This document shows positions 1 to 6,761 of a DNA stretch of 30,188 nt, piece after piece. A program made the position numbers and the translations under genes. This DNA is from Delftia sp. PS-11 (GTDB lineage Bacteria > Pseudomonadota > Gammaproteobacteria > Burkholderiales > Burkholderiaceae_C), in the NCBI RefSeq assembly GCF_029870285.1, contig NZ_JACSYA010000047.1, positions 1 through 30,188 on the forward strand. The letters run 5' to 3'. The notes below the pieces were generated by a model. It made no database searches. It was given only the letters and a program-made list of their open reading frames with translations, and was not told the DNA's origin. How positions within the stretch are numbered: position 1 is the first letter of the stretch; each line of letters opens with the position of its first letter.

Positions 1-71
1 ACCACCGTTTCTACCATGTGCCGGCATCGAACACCGCTGTCGGCCATCTGATTCTGGAGAACGCATCGTGA
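1..71 (+). CDS. C-terminal end of an unidentified protein (partial)
   Basis: An open frame enters from the left edge (codons in phase from base 3) and ends at TGA 69-71. The visible tail reads HRFYHVPASNTAVGHLILEN plus AS. It is too short to name a family. The stop overlaps the GTG start of the next gene (GTGA, 68-71), the usual sign of translational coupling, so this gene and the hydrolase probably form one operon that begins upstream of the window. Confidence 0.5.
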   Translation, partial: HRFYHVPASNTAVGHLILENAS

Positions 72-778
72 GCCGGCCTTGCGTGGTATTGCTGCCGGGC
101 CTGCTGTGCGACGAGGCGGTCTGGCGCGGGCAACAGTCGGCGCTTTCCTTTGCCGACTGCATTGTTCCGTCCTATGGCGATTGCTCGGATATCGAAGACA
201 TGGCGCGCCGCGTGCTGGGCATGGTGCCTGCCGAGCGTTTTTCGCTGGCGGGCCATTCCATGGGCGGGCGCGTGGCCCTGGCCATGGCTGGCATGGCGCC
301 CGGCCGCATCGAGCGCCTGGCATTGCTGGACACCGGCATGGACCCCATCGCAGCGGGCGAGGCCGGCGCTGGCGAACGGGCCCAGCGCATGGCTTTGCTG
401 CAGCTGGCCCGCCACAGAGGCATGCGTGCCATGGGGGCGCAATGGGCGCGCGGCATGATTCATCCGGACCGGCTGGACACGCCGCTGTTTGCGCAAATAC
501 TCGATATGGTCGCGCGGTTCACTCCCGAGATTTTTGCGGCCCAGATCACTGCCTTGCTGGGTCGGCCCGATGCCGGACCTGTGCTGCGCAGCCTGCGCAG
601 TCCGCTGCTGCTGCTGTGTGGCCGCCAGGATGCCTGGAGCCCGCTGTCGCGCCATGAGCGTATGCAGGCCCTGTGCCCTGGGGCCGAACTGGTGGTGGTC
701 GAGGACAGCGGCCACATGAGTACGATGGAGCAGCCTGTCCAGGTGTCGCAGGCCCTGGCCGCGTGGATGCGGCGCTGA
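68..778 (+). CDS. alpha/beta-fold hydrolase
   Basis: Protein of 236 aa starting at GTG 68, which overlaps the stop of the preceding frame. An alpha/beta-hydrolase fold is indicated by the N-terminal LLPGLLCDEAVW strand and oxyanion region, the nucleophile elbow GHSMGG with Ser64, an acidic residue in GRQDAW (Asp188), and a C-terminal histidine in DSGHMSTMEQP (His216), giving a complete Ser-Asp-His triad. The length fits single-domain esterases, lactonases and C-C hydrolases. There is no signal peptide, so it is probably cytoplasmic. The substrate cannot be read from sequence; coupling to an unseen upstream gene suggests a shared, perhaps catabolic, pathway. It converges with the LysR regulator at 826. 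Confidence 0.85.
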   Translation: MSRPCVVLLPGLLCDEAVWRGQQSALSFADCIVPSYGDCSDIEDMARRVLGMVPAERFSLAGHSMGGRVALAMAGMAPGRIERLALLDTGMDPIAAGEAGAGERAQRMALLQLARHRGMRAMGAQWARGMIHPDRLDTPLFAQILDMVARFTPEIFAAQITALLGRPDAGPVLRSLRSPLLLLCGRQDAWSPLSRHERMQALCPGAELVVVEDSGHMSTMEQPVQVSQALAAWMRR

Positions 779-825
779 AGCCGCAGAGCGCGCCATCAGC
801 CGCGTGCACGAAGGGGCGGGGCGTG

Positions 826-2115
826 TCAGCGTCCCTGAACCGGCAGCGCTGCCGCAGCCTGCCGGCAGGCTTGCAGGAACAGTTCCAGATCCTGCGAGGC
901 CGTGCTCAGTGCACGCGTGGCCAGCCCGATGCGCCGGCGTGTCGAGGGCAGCTCCACCGGCACCATGACCAGCTGGCCGCCGTGGTCGTCCTGCAAGGCC
1001 TGCCCGCGCGAGGCCAGTGCCAGCCGCCCGGTCTGCAGCACGAAGGCCAGCGTCATGGTCGGGCTGCTGGCGCGCAGACTGCCGCGCGGCGGCTCCAGTC
1101 CCCGGTCATGGAATAGCCGCACCATGGCGCGGTCGGCCGGCGTACCCGGCAGCGGCGCCACCCAGGGCCATTGCAGCAAGTCCTCCAGCTGCAGGCATTT
1201 GCGGCGCAGGCAGGCATGGCCTGCGGGCGCCACGACCACCAGATCGTCATCGAACAGATGCAGCTGGCGTACCTCGTCGGCGGGTGTGTCCGTGCGCAGC
1301 GCTCCGGCGATGGCATCGATGTCGGCGCTCAGCAGGTGCTGCACCAGGCTTTCGTAAGTCCCGTCCACGATGCGGACCTCGATGTCGGGGTGGCTTGCGG
1401 CCAGGCTGTTCACGGCGCGCGGCAGAAAAATGTCCACCGACAGCGGCAGCACGCCGACCACCACGCGCCCGCGTATCTCGCCGCGCCAGGCCGACAGGTC
1501 GCTGTCCATGCCGCGCACTTCCGCCAGCGCCAGCTTGACGCGGCGCAGCAGGGCCTCGCCCGAGGGCGTCAGGCGCGTGCCAAAGGCCAGTTTGTAAAAC
1601 AGCTGCATGCCCAGGCCCGTCTCCAGCCCCTGCAGTGCCGCATGCACGGCAGGCTGGGTCAGGCCCAGCCACTGCGCGGCCAGGGACTCGCTGCCGCAGC
1701 CGGCAATGGCCATGAGGGCGCGCAGATGGCCTGCCGGCACCGTCTCTGCAAAGCGCTGGGGCAGGGGCGGGCGTGGCGCGGTCAGCGTGGCGGCCGCCTG
1801 GGCCTCGGCGGCGCCGCTGCTCAGGTGCTGGAGCATGGCCTCGATGCGTGTAGCCCACTGGCTGCCCAGCGCGGTCGGCATCATGCCGCGCGCACCGCGC
1901 ATGAACAGCGGCAGGCCGCAGGCCTGCTCCAGCTGCAGCACCGAGCGCGCCACAGCGGGCTGGGAAAGATGCATGGCCTCGGCGGCCCGTGTGGTGCTGC
2001 CATGCTGGACCACACCCAGCATGGCACGCATGGCGCGCAAATGCCCGGCCAACGTGGGAAACCGCGTGGAATCGCTGGCGGTGGTGCCGGTCCAGGTGGC
2101 AATGGAGAGGCTCAT
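826..2115 (-). CDS. LysR-type regulator with two N-terminal helix-turn-helix domains
   Basis: Protein of 429 aa from ATG 2115, longer than the usual LysR length of about 300. Residues about 26-84 form one winged HTH_1 (AAEAMHLSQPAVARSVLQLE, ending with LFMRGARGMMPTALG). Residues about 130-190 form a second (LAAQWLGLTQPAVHAALQGL, then LFYKLAFGTRLTPSGEAL). The rest (about 217-425) is a LysR substrate-binding domain beginning RGRVVVGVLPLSVDIFLP. The open frame extends upstream to 2454, but that part crosses the divergent gene and looks non-coding. It is divergent from the SnoaL-like gene at 2285, a common arrangement for a LysR protein and its target. The effector is unknown. Confidence 0.88.
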   Translation of the reverse strand: MSLSIATWTGTTASDSTRFPTLAGHLRAMRAMLGVVQHGSTTRAAEAMHLSQPAVARSVLQLEQACGLPLFMRGARGMMPTALGSQWATRIEAMLQHLSSGAAEAQAAATLTAPRPPLPQRFAETVPAGHLRALMAIAGCGSESLAAQWLGLTQPAVHAALQGLETGLGMQLFYKLAFGTRLTPSGEALLRRVKLALAEVRGMDSDLSAWRGEIRGRVVVGVLPLSVDIFLPRAVNSLAASHPDIEVRIVDGTYESLVQHLLSADIDAIAGALRTDTPADEVRQLHLFDDDLVVVAPAGHACLRRKCLQLEDLLQWPWVAPLPGTPADRAMVRLFHDRGLEPPRGSLRASSPTMTLAFVLQTGRLALASRGQALQDDHGGQLVMVPVELPSTRRRIGLATRALSTASQDLELFLQACRQAAAALPVQGR

Positions 2116-2179
2116 GCGCAGGGTGTGAAGTGGATGGGAGGCGCAGATTTTGATTGTCCCATAAGAAAAACGCATGGAT

Positions 2180-2207
2180 GGCTGGGGCAGCGGCATTGGC
2201 CCCAGCC
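2180..2207. promoter_or_regulatory. 9-bp inverted repeat in the LysR/SnoaL divergent intergenic region
   Basis: GGCTGGGGC (2180-2188) and GCCCCAGCC (2199-2207) are perfect inverted arms separated by 10 bases. The repeat sits in the 169-bp gap between the divergent tandem-HTH LysR gene and the SnoaL-like gene. It could be an operator or a leader hairpin of the rightward transcript. Assignment to the regulator is inferred from position only. Confidence 0.4.
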
Positions 2208-2284
2208 GCGTCGCCATGGGATGCTCAAGGCATCGATGCGAGACGGCCCACCGCAGGCTGCGCAATTCGGGGAGACAACACACA

Positions 2285-2728
2285 ATGAACAACGAAATCG
2301 ACCGCCTGCTGGCCCGCCAGGACTGTCTGGACCTGGTGCTGCGCGCTGCTGCCTGCGCCGATGCCGGCGATGCCCATGCGCTGGCGCAGCTGTTCGCCGA
2401 GGACGGCGTGCTGCAGCGCCCCAATGCTGCGCCGCTGCGCGGGCGTGCCGCCATTGCGGCGGCCTACGGCCAGCGTCCTGCCGGCCGCATGACGCGGCAC
2501 CTGGTGACCAATACGCTGGTCGAGCTGCTGGGCGATGACTGTGCCAGCGCGCGCAGCCAGGTGCTGCTGTGGTCCTGCAGCGAGGCGGATGCGCCGACAG
2601 CCCATGGACGTCTCGCGCAGACGCGCCAGATCATCGGCGAGTTCGACGACCGCTTTTGCCGCAGTGCACAGGGGCACTGGCTGATCGCGCAGCGCGAGGC
2701 CCGATTCGTCATGTTCCACGGCGGCTGA
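2285..2728 (+). CDS. SnoaL/NTF2-like domain protein
   Basis: Protein of 147 aa from ATG 2285, preceded by a GGGGAGA ribosome binding site at about 2269-2275. The pattern is typical of the SnoaL/NTF2-like cone-fold superfamily: an N-terminal helix with IDRLLARQDCLDLVLRAAAC, then DAHALAQLFAEDGVL, then LRGRAAIAAAYGQR, then a strand with TRHLVTNTLVEL, ending HWLIAQREARFVM. These small proteins serve as ring-hydroxylating dioxygenase beta-like subunits, isomerases, dehydratases or ligand-binding proteins. The role here is unknown. It is divergent from the double-HTH LysR gene and upstream of a porin in the same direction, so uptake and conversion of an aromatic or organic acid under LysR control is a reasonable guess. 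Confidence 0.75.
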   Translation: MNNEIDRLLARQDCLDLVLRAAACADAGDAHALAQLFAEDGVLQRPNAAPLRGRAAIAAAYGQRPAGRMTRHLVTNTLVELLGDDCASARSQVLLWSCSEADAPTAHGRLAQTRQIIGEFDDRFCRSAQGHWLIAQREARFVMFHGG

Positions 2729-2753
2729 GGATCGGACAGCCCTTTTTCTTTTT
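2723..2753 (+). terminator. probable Rho-independent terminator after the SnoaL-like gene
   Basis: A short stem GGCTG/CAGCC (2723-2727 with 2737-2741), which includes the stop codon, is followed by CTTTTTCTTTTT. The stem is short but the T tract is strong for DNA this GC-rich. It would separate this gene from the porin. Confidence 0.45.
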
Positions 2754-2862
2754 CCGGGCATCCATGCCGCCTGCCTGCCATGGCCCCGTGCTGCGGCATG
2801 CCGTTGCGGTGTGCCGTTGCGGTATCCCGTTTTCCATGACGACAACGACAGGAGACAAAACC

Positions 2863-3996
2863 ATGAAACGCATTTTCAGGCCCGCGTGGCTGGCACCGCT
2901 GGCTGCGCTTGCCGCAGTGGGCGCGCAGGCGCAGGCCAGCTCATCGGTGACGCTGTATGGCCATCTGGACACCGGCATCGAACATCTGAGCAACGTTCAG
3001 GGCGGCGGGTCGCTGACGCGCATGCCGGGCCTGACAGGCACGGCCCCCTCGCGCTGGGGGCTGCGCGGCAGCGAGGACCTGGGCGGCGGCTTGAGCGCGG
3101 TATTCGCGCTGGAGTCGGGCTTTGGTCCCGATGCCGGCACCTTCAACCAGGGCGGGCGCGGCTTCGGGCGCCAGAGCTGGGTGGGGCTGTCCGGCAGCTG
3201 GGGCAGCGTCACGCTGGGGCGCAACTACACCATGCTGTACTGGGCGCTGTTCGATGCCGATCTGCTCGGCCCGAACGCTTTCGGCCTGAGCAGCCTGGAC
3301 AGCTACATACCCAATACGCGCACCGACAACTCGCTGGCCTACCGCGGCCGTTTCGGTCCATGGAGCCTGGGTGCCACCTATAGCCTGGGCCGCGATGCCG
3401 TCAACGCCGGCCCCAGCCCTGCCGGCACCAACTGCCCCGGTGAATCGGCGACCGACCGACAGGCCTGCCGGCAGTGGTCGGCCATGCTCAAGTACGACAC
3501 CGCACCCTGGGGCATGGCACTGGCCGTGGACGAGATGCGCGGCGGCGCTGGCGCGTTCGCTGGCCTGGTGCGTTCTGACCTCAAGGATCGCCGCATCATG
3601 CTCAATGGCTATGCCACACTGACCCCGACGCTCAAGCTGGGCGCGGGCGTGATCCGCCGCGACAACGACGCGGCGGCGCCGGCCTCTGCCAGCAACGGCA
3701 CCACGCCGCGCAGCACACTGGCCTGGGCCGGCCTGTCCTGGACGCCAGTTCCCGCTGTGGTGCTCGGCGGACAGCTGCAGCAACTGCGCTATGCCCAGGG
3801 CGGCGACTATGCCACCCTGCTGGCGCTGCGCGCCACCTACAAGCTGTCCAAGCGCACGGCGGTCTATGCCCAGGCAGCACGTATCAACAACGGCTCGCGT
3901 CTGGCGCTCTCTGTCAGCTCGGCTGCGGCAGGCGGCAACCCGCTGGCAGGCACTTCCCAGACGGGCCTGATGCTGGGCCTGCGGCATTCGTTCTGA
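2863..3996 (+). CDS. outer-membrane porin, OmpC-like Burkholderiales type
   Basis: Protein of 377 aa from ATG 2863, with AGGAG about 10 bases upstream. A signal peptide of about 23 residues (MKRIFRPAWLAPLAALAAVG then AQAQA) is followed by SSSVTLYGHLDTGIEHLS, the hallmark start of the betaproteobacterial Gram-negative porin family (Porin_4). Further family features are SRWGLRGSEDLGGGLSAVFA, GRQSWVGLSGSWGSVTLGRN and a C-terminal phenylalanine (MLGLRHSF) needed for outer-membrane assembly. Length fits a 16-stranded trimeric general diffusion porin. It is a single gene between the SnoaL-like protein and the nitroreductase; its position may tie it to uptake of the neighbouring genes' substrate. 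Confidence 0.93.
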   Translation: MKRIFRPAWLAPLAALAAVGAQAQASSSVTLYGHLDTGIEHLSNVQGGGSLTRMPGLTGTAPSRWGLRGSEDLGGGLSAVFALESGFGPDAGTFNQGGRGFGRQSWVGLSGSWGSVTLGRNYTMLYWALFDADLLGPNAFGLSSLDSYIPNTRTDNSLAYRGRFGPWSLGATYSLGRDAVNAGPSPAGTNCPGESATDRQACRQWSAMLKYDTAPWGMALAVDEMRGGAGAFAGLVRSDLKDRRIMLNGYATLTPTLKLGAGVIRRDNDAAAPASASNGTTPRSTLAWAGLSWTPVPAVVLGGQLQQLRYAQGGDYATLLALRATYKLSKRTAVYAQAARINNGSRLALSVSSAAAGGNPLAGTSQTGLMLGLRHSF

Positions 3997-4176
3997 GGGT
4001 GGCCGCTGCCTGCGCAGAGCATCTTGCCGGGCCATGAGACAGCCCTTGATTGTTTTCGTTTGTCGAACAGTGATTTTGAAAACGGAAGGATTATCAGGCG
4101 CCTGCAAATGAATCACAGTAGCGCCACTGGCCTTGGCAGCCACGGCTGCCTCTGTTTTGTCATCTGCACCGCATCC

Positions 4177-4794
4177 ATGAACTCTCCTGTCCTCCAGGCG
4201 CTTGAAGAGCGCCGCACGACCAATCTGTACGACGCCTCGCACAGTATCGACGACGCCCAGATCCATGAGCTGGTGCGCCTCGCCACCAAGGCGCCGACTT
4301 CCTTCAATCTCCAGAACTGGCGCTTCATCGCCGTGCGCACGCCGGATGCCAAGGCACGCCTGCGCGCGCTGGCATGGGACCAGGCCAAGGTCACGGACGC
4401 TTCGGTCACCTTCATTGTCTGCGGCCAGCTGGCCGACCATTCGGTGCTGCCCGAGCGCCTGGCTCCTGCGGTCGAGGCCGGCTTCATCCCCCCGGCGCTG
4501 CTGGCGGTCCTGGAGGGTGCCGCCAAGGGCCTGTACGCCGGGCAGCCTCAGCTGCAGCATGACGAGGCCATCCGCTCGGCCACCTTTGGCGCCAGCGCAC
4601 TCATGATGGCGGCGCAGGCCATGGGCTGGGGCTCGACGCCCATGATCGGTTTCGATGGGCCGGCCGTGGCGCAGGCGTTCGGGCTGGCTGACAATGAGGT
4701 GCCAGCCTTGCTGGTGGCCGTGGGCGCTGCACTGCCCGAGAACTGGCCGCAAAAGCCGCGCCGCCCTGTGGAGCAGGTGCTCGAACTGGTCTGA
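4177..4794 (+). CDS. nitroreductase-family FMN oxidoreductase
   Basis: Protein of 205 aa. The opening LQALEERRTTNLYD provides the family's N-terminal arginines, which contact the FMN phosphate, and is followed by LVRLATKAPTSFNLQNWRFI, the conserved APTSxNxQxW segment. A glycine-rich C-terminal part (MGWGSTPMIGFDG, then VPALLVAVG) completes the fold. Such enzymes are homodimeric NAD(P)H-dependent flavoproteins that reduce nitro compounds, quinones or enals. The start at 4177 is chosen because homology begins there; an in-frame ATG at 4108 lies upstream, and neither has a strong ribosome binding site. The upstream gap is locally AT-rich (about 4047-4100) and probably holds the promoter. The substrate is unknown. 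Confidence 0.85.
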   Translation: MNSPVLQALEERRTTNLYDASHSIDDAQIHELVRLATKAPTSFNLQNWRFIAVRTPDAKARLRALAWDQAKVTDASVTFIVCGQLADHSVLPERLAPAVEAGFIPPALLAVLEGAAKGLYAGQPQLQHDEAIRSATFGASALMMAAQAMGWGSTPMIGFDGPAVAQAFGLADNEVPALLVAVGAALPENWPQKPRRPVEQVLELV

Positions 4795-4889
4795 CGGCAT
4801 GTATGGGGGCAGCGGCCGGGCCATGGCCTCCGTGACAGGCAGGCGCCCTGTGCGACACTGGCATGCCCTGTTGTCCCACCGCCGTCCCC

Positions 4890-5780
4890 ATGGAACTGCG
4901 CCAGCTGCGCTATTTCGTCGATATCGCCAAGACCGAGCACCTGACCACCTCGGCCAGAAACCTCTATGTCACCCAGTCCACCCTGTCGCATGGGCTGCGC
5001 CAGCTGGAGCAGGAGTTGGGCATGGCGCTGTTCGAGCGCATCGGCAGGGGGCTCAAGCTGTCGCAGGCCGGCATGGTGTTCCGCAACTATGCGGAGCGCG
5101 CGCTGCATGAAGTCGAGGCCGGACGCATGGCCCTGGCCGATCTCAGCGAGCTGCAGACAGGCTCGTTGAGCATCGGCGTCATTCCCACCTTTCTCAATAC
5201 GCTGGTGGCGCCGGCGGTGGCCGCCTTCATGCGGGCCTATCCCAAGGTCAATGTGACGGTGCGCGAACTGCTGGCGCCGACCGTGGAGCAGGGCCTGCTG
5301 GACGGCAGCCTGGATCTGGGCGTGAGCTTTCACCCGCCGCAGCGGGCCGAACTGGAGGCGCAGCCGCTGTTCGACGAGCGCATGATGCTGCTGGTCAACC
5401 CCTCGCATCCGCTGGCCGGGCGCCGCACCATGGCGGTCAAGTCGCTGGCCGGACTGCCGCTGGCGCTGCTGCCGCGCAGCTTCTACACCCGTGGCCTGAT
5501 CGAGGATGGATTGCGCAGCGCCGGGGTCACGCCCCATCTTCGCGTGGAAATGGGCTCTGTGGAGTCGCTGATTGCGCTGTGCCGCTGGGGCGACATGGCC
5601 ACCATTGTGCCCGAGCGTGCTGCTCAGCAGGCGAGCGACATGGTGTCCATCCACCTGGTTTCGCCCCAGCTCATCCGCACGGCAGGCCTGCTGTGGCGGC
5701 GCGGCGCCAGCTACAGTGCCGCTGCGCGCGAGTTCGCGGCCCAGCTGGCGCCAGCCACGCGCGCCAGCCTGGGACGCTGA
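4890..5780 (+). CDS. LysR-family transcriptional regulator (CynR-like)
   Basis: Protein of 296 aa, normal LysR length. MELRQLRYFVDIAKTEHLTT opens a standard N-terminal winged HTH (residues 1-60, with ARNLYVTQSTLSHGLRQLEQ as recognition helices). The effector domain runs from about 90 (GSLSIGVIPTFLNTLVAPAV). ATG 4890 is preferred over the in-frame ATG 4863 because LysR homology starts exactly there. It resembles CynR/CbbR-like LysR members. It follows the nitroreductase in the same direction after 95 bp and converges with the hydrolase at 5787 with only 6 bp between. Target and inducer are unknown. Confidence 0.88.
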   Translation: MELRQLRYFVDIAKTEHLTTSARNLYVTQSTLSHGLRQLEQELGMALFERIGRGLKLSQAGMVFRNYAERALHEVEAGRMALADLSELQTGSLSIGVIPTFLNTLVAPAVAAFMRAYPKVNVTVRELLAPTVEQGLLDGSLDLGVSFHPPQRAELEAQPLFDERMMLLVNPSHPLAGRRTMAVKSLAGLPLALLPRSFYTRGLIEDGLRSAGVTPHLRVEMGSVESLIALCRWGDMATIVPERAAQQASDMVSIHLVSPQLIRTAGLLWRRGASYSAAAREFAAQLAPATRASLGR

Positions 5781-5786
5781 AGGGCT

Positions 5787-6545
5787 TCAGTCCGCAATGA
5801 AGCGGGCGACAAGGTCTGCGAACTCGTCCGGCATTTCCACGGCGCTCAGGTGCGAAGCAGGCAAAGACGCCAGCTGCGCACCGGGGATCTGCGCCAGCAT
5901 GGCATCGGACATGGCCGGCGGCGTGGCCTCGTCGCGGCTGCCCGCGATGATCAGCGCGGGGCAGCCGATGCGTGTGTTGCTGTCCCGGAAATCGATGGCC
6001 GCGACAGCGGCGCAGGCCGCTGCATACGGCGCGGCGGCCGTGGCCTCCAGGCCCGCGCGCAGCGCGGCAACGCGCCCGGCCTGGCTGGCGCGGAATTCGG
6101 GCGTGAACCAGCGCTGCATGGCGCCATCGGCGATGGCAGCAACGCCCTGGTCTCGCACCGTGGCGATGCGCGCCTGCCAGCCGGCATGCGCTGCCTCATC
6201 ATAGTGGCTGCAGGAATTGGCAATGACAATGCTGCGCACCAGTGCCGGGTGGCGCACGGCCAGCGCCTGTGCCGTCATGCCGCCCATGGACAGGCCCACA
6301 AAGTGGACCGGCCCCAGGCCCAGCGCCTCGATGACGCCAGCCGCGTCGTCGGCCAGATCGTCCATGTCGAAGGCCTCGCCGGTGGCCGGCGAGCGGCCAT
6401 GTCCTCGGTGGTCGTAGCGCACCACGGTGAAGCGGTCCTGCAGCGCCTGGGCGACGCCGTCCCACATTTGCAGGTCACAGCCCAGAGCATGGCTCAGAAC
6501 AATGGCCGGCCCCTGACCCTGCTGCACGGCATGGAGTTTCGACAT
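5787..6545 (-). CDS. alpha/beta hydrolase, 3-oxoadipate enol-lactonase (PcaD)-like
   Basis: Protein of 252 aa from ATG 6545. The PcaD-like pattern is clear: IVLSHALGCDLQMWDGVAQ near the N-terminus, VVRYDHRGHGRSPA, nucleophile elbow GLSMGG (Ser86), an acidic residue in AGSRDEATPP (Asp205) and a histidine in PASHLSAVEMPDEF (His232). PcaD hydrolyses beta-ketoadipate enol-lactone in the protocatechuate/catechol pathway. No other pca genes are visible here, so an orphan lactonase or a related esterase is equally possible. It is cytoplasmic, with no signal peptide. It diverges from the diguanylate cyclase gene across a 216-bp gap. Confidence 0.85.
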   Translation of the reverse strand: MSKLHAVQQGQGPAIVLSHALGCDLQMWDGVAQALQDRFTVVRYDHRGHGRSPATGEAFDMDDLADDAAGVIEALGLGPVHFVGLSMGGMTAQALAVRHPALVRSIVIANSCSHYDEAAHAGWQARIATVRDQGVAAIADGAMQRWFTPEFRASQAGRVAALRAGLEATAAAPYAAACAAVAAIDFRDSNTRIGCPALIIAGSRDEATPPAMSDAMLAQIPGAQLASLPASHLSAVEMPDEFADLVARFIAD

Positions 6546-6593
6546 GGCAATCCTTGCATCAAAAAGGACGATTATCCGGGCGTCCGGGCCTGC

Positions 6594-6737
6594 CCGCACA
6601 GGTGTGCGGCGCATGCGTTTGCGCGCATTGCAGGCGCGACATGGACGCAACATGCCGCACCTGCATGGTTGTGGTCTGGCTGTGTAAACCATTAGGATGC
6701 CAGACCCTCTTTCCCATATCCGCCGGTACTGGCGGAT
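6594..6737 (+). promoter_or_regulatory. leader region of the diguanylate cyclase gene with three inverted repeats
   Basis: The 216-bp gap contains CCGCACA/TGTGCGG (6594-6609, 2-base spacer), GGTCTGGC/GCCAGACC (6673-6680 and 6699-6706, 18-base spacer) and ATCCGCC/GGCGGAT (6718-6724 and 6731-6737, 6-base loop). The last one lies just before the ribosome binding site (about 6744-6750) of the gene at 6762. They may be operators or mRNA hairpins. No known riboswitch class is recognisable. Confidence 0.4.
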
Positions 6738-6761
6738 TGCCCTGAAGGAAACACAAGCCCG

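Noticed and set aside
4052..4083. GTTTTC/GAAAAC inverted repeat upstream of the nitroreductase
   Set aside because: Only 6-bp arms with a 20-bp spacer in an AT-rich patch; this is expected by chance and cannot be assigned to any regulator.
2941..4824. Long minus-strand frame of 627 codons opposite the porin and nitroreductase
   Set aside because: Antisense of well-identified genes, Arg/Gln/Ala-rich with no recognisable domain; typical shadow frame in high-GC DNA.
6546..6761. Possible c-di-GMP riboswitch upstream of the diguanylate cyclase
   Set aside because: The leader has hairpins but lacks the conserved GEMM-type core that I would expect; only a generic leader is claimed.
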